18,272 nucleotides of DNA from an uncultured Clostridia bacterium. GTDB lineage: Bacteria; Bacillota; Clostridia; TANB77; CAG-508. A program made the translations under genes and the position numbers. This document shows positions 15,401 through 18,272 of the stretch, piece by piece (within the stretch, counting starts at the first letter, position 1; each line of letters starts with the position of its first letter). The stretch spans positions 1-18,272 of the forward strand of contig CAKPKI010000027.1 of assembly GCA_934167135.1 (NCBI GenBank), written 5' to 3'. Below the pieces are notes generated by a model. That model saw only the letters and a list, made by a program, of their open reading frames with translations, had not been told where the DNA came from and searched no databases.

Positions 15401-17351
15401 AAATACAAATAAAGTTGCGGATATGTGTGACAGAATAGACCCAATATCACCAGAAAAATGCCCTCCACATATACCTGGATGTGAAGAAGATATAAAAAAT
15501 ATTGCATATAATAAAGCACATGAATTATATGGAGACCCATTACCAGAAATTGTTCAAACTAGATTAGATAAAGAGCTAAATTCAATAATTAGTAATGGAT
15601 ATTCTGTAATGTACATTATAGCACAAAAATTAGTATGGAAATCAAATGAAGATGGCTATATTGTTGGTTCAAGAGGATCTGTAGGTTCATCACTAGTTGC
15701 ATTTATGACAGGTATAACAGAAGTAAACTCATTAAAACCACATTATAGATGTTCTAATTGTAAATATTCAGAATTTGAGGATTATGGAGTAGGAAATGGA
15801 TTTGACTTACCAGATAAAGACTGTCCTAAATGTGGAACAAAAATGACAAAAGACGGAATGGATATACCATTTGAAACATTCTTAGGATTTAATGGAGATA
15901 AAGAGCCTGATATTGATTTAAACTTCTCAGGAGAATATCAAGCAAAAGCACACAAATATACAGAAGTAATATTTGGAAAAGGAACATGTTTTAAAGCTGG
16001 TACAGTAGGTACAGTCGCAGAGAAAACTGCATTTGGATATGTAAAAAAATATTTTGAAGAAAGAAACATACCAGTAAATAAGGCAGAAATTGCAAGACTA
16101 TCAGTAGGATGTACAGGAATAAAAAGAACAACAGGTCAGCATCCAGGAGGAATTATAGTAGTGCCAAAAGGAAGAGAAATATATGAATTTACGCCAGTGC
16201 AGCACCCAGCAGATGACCCAAATTCAGATATAATAACAACACACTTTGACTATCACTCAATAGATGGAAACTTGTTAAAACTAGATATACTAGGACACGA
16301 CGATCCGACGGTAATTCGTATGTTGCAGGACATTACAGGAATAGCACCAACAGAAATACCGTTAGATGATAAAGAAACAATGTCAATATTCAATTCAACA
16401 AAAGCGTTAGGAGTAACACCAGAACAAATCCATTCAGAAGTAGGAACATTTGGAATACCTGAATATGGAACAAAATTTGCAAGAGGCATGCTTTTGGATA
16501 CACACCCAACAACATTTGACGAATTAATACGATTGTCAGGATTATCACATGGTACAGATGTGTGGTTAGGAAATGCACAAACATTAATTGAACAAGGAAT
16601 TGTTACACTACAGCAAGCAATCTGTTGTAGGGATGATATAATGATATATCTAATTCAAAAAGGATTACCACCAGATAAAGCATTCAAAATAATGGAATCA
16701 GTGCGTAAAGGCAAAGTTGCTGGAGGTAAAGAACCAAAATGGAAAGACGAATATATTCCATTAATGAAAGAACATGATGTACCAGATTGGTATATAAAAT
16801 CATGTGAGAAAATAAAGTACATGTTTCCAAAGGCCCATGCAGCAGCATATGTAACAAATGCCTTTAGGATAGCATGGTTTAAAGTACACATTCCACTTGC
16901 ATATTATGCAGCATATTTTACAATAAGAGCAAAATCATTTGATGCAGAAGTAATGATAAATGGGAAAGAAAAAGCGAAAAATAAAATGAAAGAAATTGAC
17001 ATGATGGGAAATAATGCAACACCAAAAGATAAAGATATGTATGATGATTTAGAAATAGTTTTAGAAATGTATGAAAGAGGGTTAAGATTTTTACCAATTG
17101 ACTTATATAAATCACATGCAACAAAATTCCAAGTAGAAGGTGACAGTTTACGTCCACCATTAAACAGTATAGCTGGACTAGGAAATGTTGCAGCAGAGAG
17201 TATTATGAGAGCTCGTGCAGACGAAAAATTCATGTCAATAGATGATATGAAAATTCGTGCCAAAATTGGAGATTCAGTAACAGAATTATTAAGAAAATTT
17301 GGTTGCCTTGAAGGAATGAGTCAGAGTAATCAATTAAGTTTATTTGGATAA
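12489..17351 (+). CDS. polC: DNA polymerase III alpha subunit, PolC type, with two OB domains
   Basis: PolC is the replicative polymerase of low-GC Gram-positives, with its own proofreading exonuclease. Order by residue: N-terminal domain 1-215; acidic Pro-rich linker 216-270; OB fold 275-370; second OB fold 400-492; PHP domain from 508 (HMH 513-515); inserted DEDDh exonuclease about 594-760 (Asp601, Glu603, Asp686, His739, Asp744); the rest of PHP; polymerase core with GSRGSVGSS (1060-1068), four zinc-type Cys, and PDIDLNFS with catalytic Asp1141 and Asp1143; C-terminal clamp-binding QLSLF (1615-1619). B. subtilis PolC is about 1,437 residues with one OB fold; this one has 1,620. AGGAAGG at 12481-12487 is very close to ATG 12489, so ATG 12501 (MAETQGAKK) is a real alternative start. 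Confidence 0.96.
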   Translation: MKNEMAETQGAKKSRKIGDVFSDYKTNSNIADAVITKMDLIKKINTLELGMSSDEYIEIKEIWYLEKFLRERFQFGQVHMLITYPEGIYIKRVDDEWENLICYMAHKYPLMRPLLLLKSKVELTEKNVNVYMQIKGADFLKARKLDRELENVIYNLFGKKYGVNIEERITEKEVKAFQEKTKEIEEQAVHEAMRGIAIRTHQEEQYNNATEMQGVPPMPENIPNGDIPPLPEGPYNDSDYAMPPVDENEYVPEMEELPQAENIIFGKASKAKEKKLKIKEIDANSGRITLEGRIVNSECRETRTGKGMLIFEIYDGTGVITCKSFAEDGAKGNEILEKMKSAKAIKTTGKAGLDAYAGDITVMANIIAEISDEGLPPIPEEDDSSPLILGSAPVIKEPLVKIEDLNPESGSVCIDGEIQAMEDKETKSGKVILSIDIYDGTSTMTCKAFLPGNNAKKIIKRLKSAPAIKLAGKAQMDAFSNELTVMANTIMVSEPKPKTVRMDNAEVKRVELHMHTKMSAMDAMTSATDLIKRAMKWGMKSIAITDHGVVQAFPEAYHLLGRDNQDMKIIYGVEAYLAPDKENSVTNTKGQPLDTTYCVLDLETTGFSAVTEKITEVGIMKVKDGKVIDEFSCFVNPEKPIPQRVVDVTHITDDMVKDAETIDKVFPKVLEFLGDSIIVAHNAKFDVGFLKQNAKVLGYEFDYTVLDTLTLAKDVFPNMKKYKLGKIADELGIKVEVAHRALDDVDTTVKVFNVMLDKLRDRGVKKVEEIDTIGRDENAKKEEYKKLNTYHAIILAKNYIGLRNLYKLVSLSHLHYFYKRPRILKSLYKKYSEGLILGSACEAGELYQAIELGKSDEEIENIARDYDYLEIQPIGNNNFLVRNGIVPDREYLKDINRKIVALGEKLNKLVVATCDVHFMDPQDEVYRRILEAGQGYKDADEQAPLYLRTTEEMLKEFEYLGEEKAYEVVVTNTNKVADMCDRIDPISPEKCPPHIPGCEEDIKNIAYNKAHELYGDPLPEIVQTRLDKELNSIISNGYSVMYIIAQKLVWKSNEDGYIVGSRGSVGSSLVAFMTGITEVNSLKPHYRCSNCKYSEFEDYGVGNGFDLPDKDCPKCGTKMTKDGMDIPFETFLGFNGDKEPDIDLNFSGEYQAKAHKYTEVIFGKGTCFKAGTVGTVAEKTAFGYVKKYFEERNIPVNKAEIARLSVGCTGIKRTTGQHPGGIIVVPKGREIYEFTPVQHPADDPNSDIITTHFDYHSIDGNLLKLDILGHDDPTVIRMLQDITGIAPTEIPLDDKETMSIFNSTKALGVTPEQIHSEVGTFGIPEYGTKFARGMLLDTHPTTFDELIRLSGLSHGTDVWLGNAQTLIEQGIVTLQQAICCRDDIMIYLIQKGLPPDKAFKIMESVRKGKVAGGKEPKWKDEYIPLMKEHDVPDWYIKSCEKIKYMFPKAHAAAYVTNAFRIAWFKVHIPLAYYAAYFTIRAKSFDAEVMINGKEKAKNKMKEIDMMGNNATPKDKDMYDDLEIVLEMYERGLRFLPIDLYKSHATKFQVEGDSLRPPLNSIAGLGNVAAESIMRARADEKFMSIDDMKIRAKIGDSVTELLRKFGCLEGMSQSNQLSLFG
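13311..13980 (+). repeat. In-frame tandem duplication of the OB-fold coding segment within polC
   Basis: The two segments (about 13311-13600 and 13686-13980) encode clearly similar domains: TGKGMLIFEIYDGTGVITCK against SGKVILSIDIYDGTSTMTCK, then KSAKAIKTTGKAGLDAYAG against KSAPAIKLAGKAQMDAFSN, each ending in TVMAN. A 15-base stretch, atatatgatggaaca, is identical in both at an offset of 372 bases, exactly 124 codons. Divergence elsewhere shows the duplication is old rather than an assembly artefact. Confidence 0.8.
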
Positions 17352-17373
17352 ATTGAAAGAAGGGAAATGAAAT

Positions 17374-17676
17374 ATGATAGGAAATGAAATTAATATAGGA
17401 AGCATTTTTTCAATGAGAAATATTATAATTTATTTAATAATTATAAATTTAATCGGATTTTATATGATGTGGTCAGATAAAAGAAAAGCAAAATGGGGAA
17501 AATGGAGAATTCCTGAACAAACACTTTTTATAGTTACTGCATTAGGTGGTGGAATTGGAACCATTGCGGGAATGTATACTTTTCACCATAAAACAAAAAA
17601 ACCAAAATTTACAATTGGACTACCAGTAATCTTGATTTTAGAAATTATATTAATTATATATTTAAATTTTTTTTAG
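17374..17676 (+). CDS. DUF1294 family small membrane protein
   Basis: The product has 100 residues. A membrane helix (about 15-32) is followed by the DUF1294 signature: GFYMMWSDKRKAKWGKWRIP, EQTLFIVTALGGGIG, then GMYTFHHKTKKPKF and a final hydrophobic helix. The function of the family is not established. AAGAAGGG (17357-17364) precedes the ATG, and polC ends 22 bases upstream, so it is probably co-transcribed with polC by simple read-through. No strong terminator hairpin is visible after it. Confidence 0.9.
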   Translation: MIGNEINIGSIFSMRNIIIYLIIINLIGFYMMWSDKRKAKWGKWRIPEQTLFIVTALGGGIGTIAGMYTFHHKTKKPKFTIGLPVILILEIILIIYLNFF

Positions 17677-17735
17677 TTACATAAAAATACAAAATAAAAA
17701 ACGAATAAATGTAATAAAAAATTTCAACAGTAAAC

Positions 17736-17802
17736 TGTGCATAATGTGTGAAAGAAATACGGCTATTTTAAATTATTCACAGACTTATCCACATTATCCA
17801 CA
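17736..17802. promoter_or_regulatory. Cluster of four DnaA boxes in an AT-rich intergenic gap
   Basis: Three boxes matching TTATNCACA lie in a row on the plus strand: TTATTCACA (17773-17781), TTATCCACA (17785-17793) and TTATCCACA (17794-17802), the last two abutting with no gap. A fourth, TGTGCATAA (17736-17744), is the same consensus (TTATGCACA) on the minus strand. The surrounding 17677-17951 is very AT-rich and contains no gene. Such density is typical of oriC, of DnaA-titration or reactivation sites, or of a DnaA-controlled promoter. Gene strands do not switch here, which argues against a bidirectional origin. Confidence 0.7.
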
Positions 17803-17890
17803 GTTTATGTATAAATGAATAAAATCAAAAAACAAGTTACATTGTAAACATAAAACAGGAACTGAATAAGTATTCAAAAAAATAAAAAAC

Positions 17891-17919
17891 TTGCATAAAA
17901 TTAGATATAATTATATAAT
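17891..17919 (+). promoter_or_regulatory. Promoter of the TetR-family gene with overlapping operator-like repeat
   Basis: TTGCAT (17891-17896), a 17-base spacer and a perfect TATAAT (17914-17919). The inverted repeat TAGATAT (17902-17908) and ATATCTA (17918-17924), separated by 9 bases, spans the -10 box. That is where a TetR-type repressor commonly controls its own gene. Confidence 0.65.
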
Positions 17920-17951
17920 ATCTATGTAAAAAAAGAAGATAGGTGAAATTA

Positions 17952-18272
17952 ATGAATAAAACAAAAAGAAAAATATTTGAAACTTCGATGAAACTATTTG
18001 CAGAAAAAGGATATGATGCAACAAGTATAGAAGAAATAACAGCAACAGTTGGAGTTGCTAAAGGGACATTATATTATCACTTTTCAAGTAAAGAAGAAAT
18101 ATTTAATTTTTTAATAGAAGAAGGTATAAAATTATTACAAAACAGTGTAGATATAAAAACGGCAAAACATAGTAATTATATAGACAAAATAAAGGCAATA
18201 GTTTTAATACAAATAAAGATAGTTGCCAAATATGAAGATATAATAACAATAATACTTAGTCAGTTTTGGGGG
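17952..18272 (+). CDS. TetR/AcrR family transcriptional regulator (partial, N-terminal part)
   Basis: The frame is open from ATG 17952 to the end of the window (107 codons), so the gene is cut off. The N-terminal DNA-binding domain is clear: KIFETSMKLFAEKGYDATS, then the helix-turn-helix IEEITATVGVAKGTLYYHF and SKEEIF. The start of the helical ligand-binding domain follows (residues about 60 on), where families diverge, so the ligand and targets cannot be read. AGGTGA (17941-17946) supports the start. A palindrome over its -10 box suggests autorepression. Genes further downstream, often the efflux or metabolic targets of such regulators, are outside the window. Confidence 0.93.
   Translation, partial: MNKTKRKIFETSMKLFAEKGYDATSIEEITATVGVAKGTLYYHFSSKEEIFNFLIEEGIKLLQNSVDIKTAKHSNYIDKIKAIVLIQIKIVAKYEDIITIILSQFWG

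Noticed and set aside
14258..17263. Several minus-strand frames of 60-134 codons opposite polC
   Set aside because: The plus strand carries conserved PolC motifs throughout; the minus frames have hydrophobic antisense composition and no start signals.
17677..17951. A classical bidirectional oriC
   Set aside because: There is no dnaA or dnaN nearby, and all genes on both sides read in the same direction, so polC would run head-on to a fork leaving the site. Kept only as a less likely reading of the DnaA-box cluster.
1..18272. CRISPR arrays, tRNA or rRNA genes, insertion sequences, prophage
   Set aside because: No regularly spaced repeats, cloverleaf or rRNA sequence, transposase, integrase or phage gene was found on either strand.

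Overview
The window is very AT-rich, uses standard stop codons including TGA, and has Gram-positive style Shine-Dalgarno sites (for example AAAGGAGGAA at 12324-12333). The gene content (PolC-type replicative polymerase, MinCDE-type division-site genes next to rodA, a GerS/YdcC-like protein, EndoA-type MazF, a sortase-type surface protein) points to a low-GC Firmicute of class Clostridia, probably a spore-former or a descendant of one. Species cannot be assigned from the sequence alone.

Layout. (1) 1-2979, plus strand: a tight cell-shape and division operon, minD (3' end only), minE with a long charged tail, rodA, and a DusB-type tRNA-dihydrouridine synthase. As given, rodA has a one-base frameshift in its most conserved C-terminal motif. 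(2) 2980-5427: a structured intergenic element, a promoter, an exported Ig-like/coiled-coil surface protein with an LPKAG sorting signal, a GerS-like LolA-fold protein whose Shine-Dalgarno lies in the preceding terminator stem, and a catalytically intact mazF toxin gene with no mazE antitoxin gene beside it. (3) 5428-9640: a second long hairpin, then a two-gene unit of a DUF2207/DUF3592-like membrane protein and an MgtA-family P-type ATPase with altered ion-site residues. A perfect bidirectional terminator closes the unit. (4) 9641-12318, minus strand: a class B penicillin-binding protein (FtsI/SpoVD type, no PASTA domain) and an unrecognised 212-residue protein, separated by a short stretch that may hold a gene remnant. 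(5) 12319-17676, plus strand: a divergent promoter region, polC carrying two tandem OB domains where a single one is usual, and a DUF1294 membrane protein. (6) 17677-18272: an AT-rich gap with a tight cluster of DnaA boxes, then the start of a TetR-family regulator with an operator-like palindrome over its -10 box.

The window is mostly chromosomal core: division-site placement, elongation-type wall synthesis, tRNA modification, cation transport and replication. No transposase, integrase, phage gene, CRISPR array, tRNA or rRNA was seen. The points most worth a second look are the duplicated OB domain in PolC, the DnaA-box cluster away from any visible dnaA, the orphan mazF at a locus that normally carries alr and mazE, the changed ion-site acids in the MgtA homologue, and the rodA frameshift.
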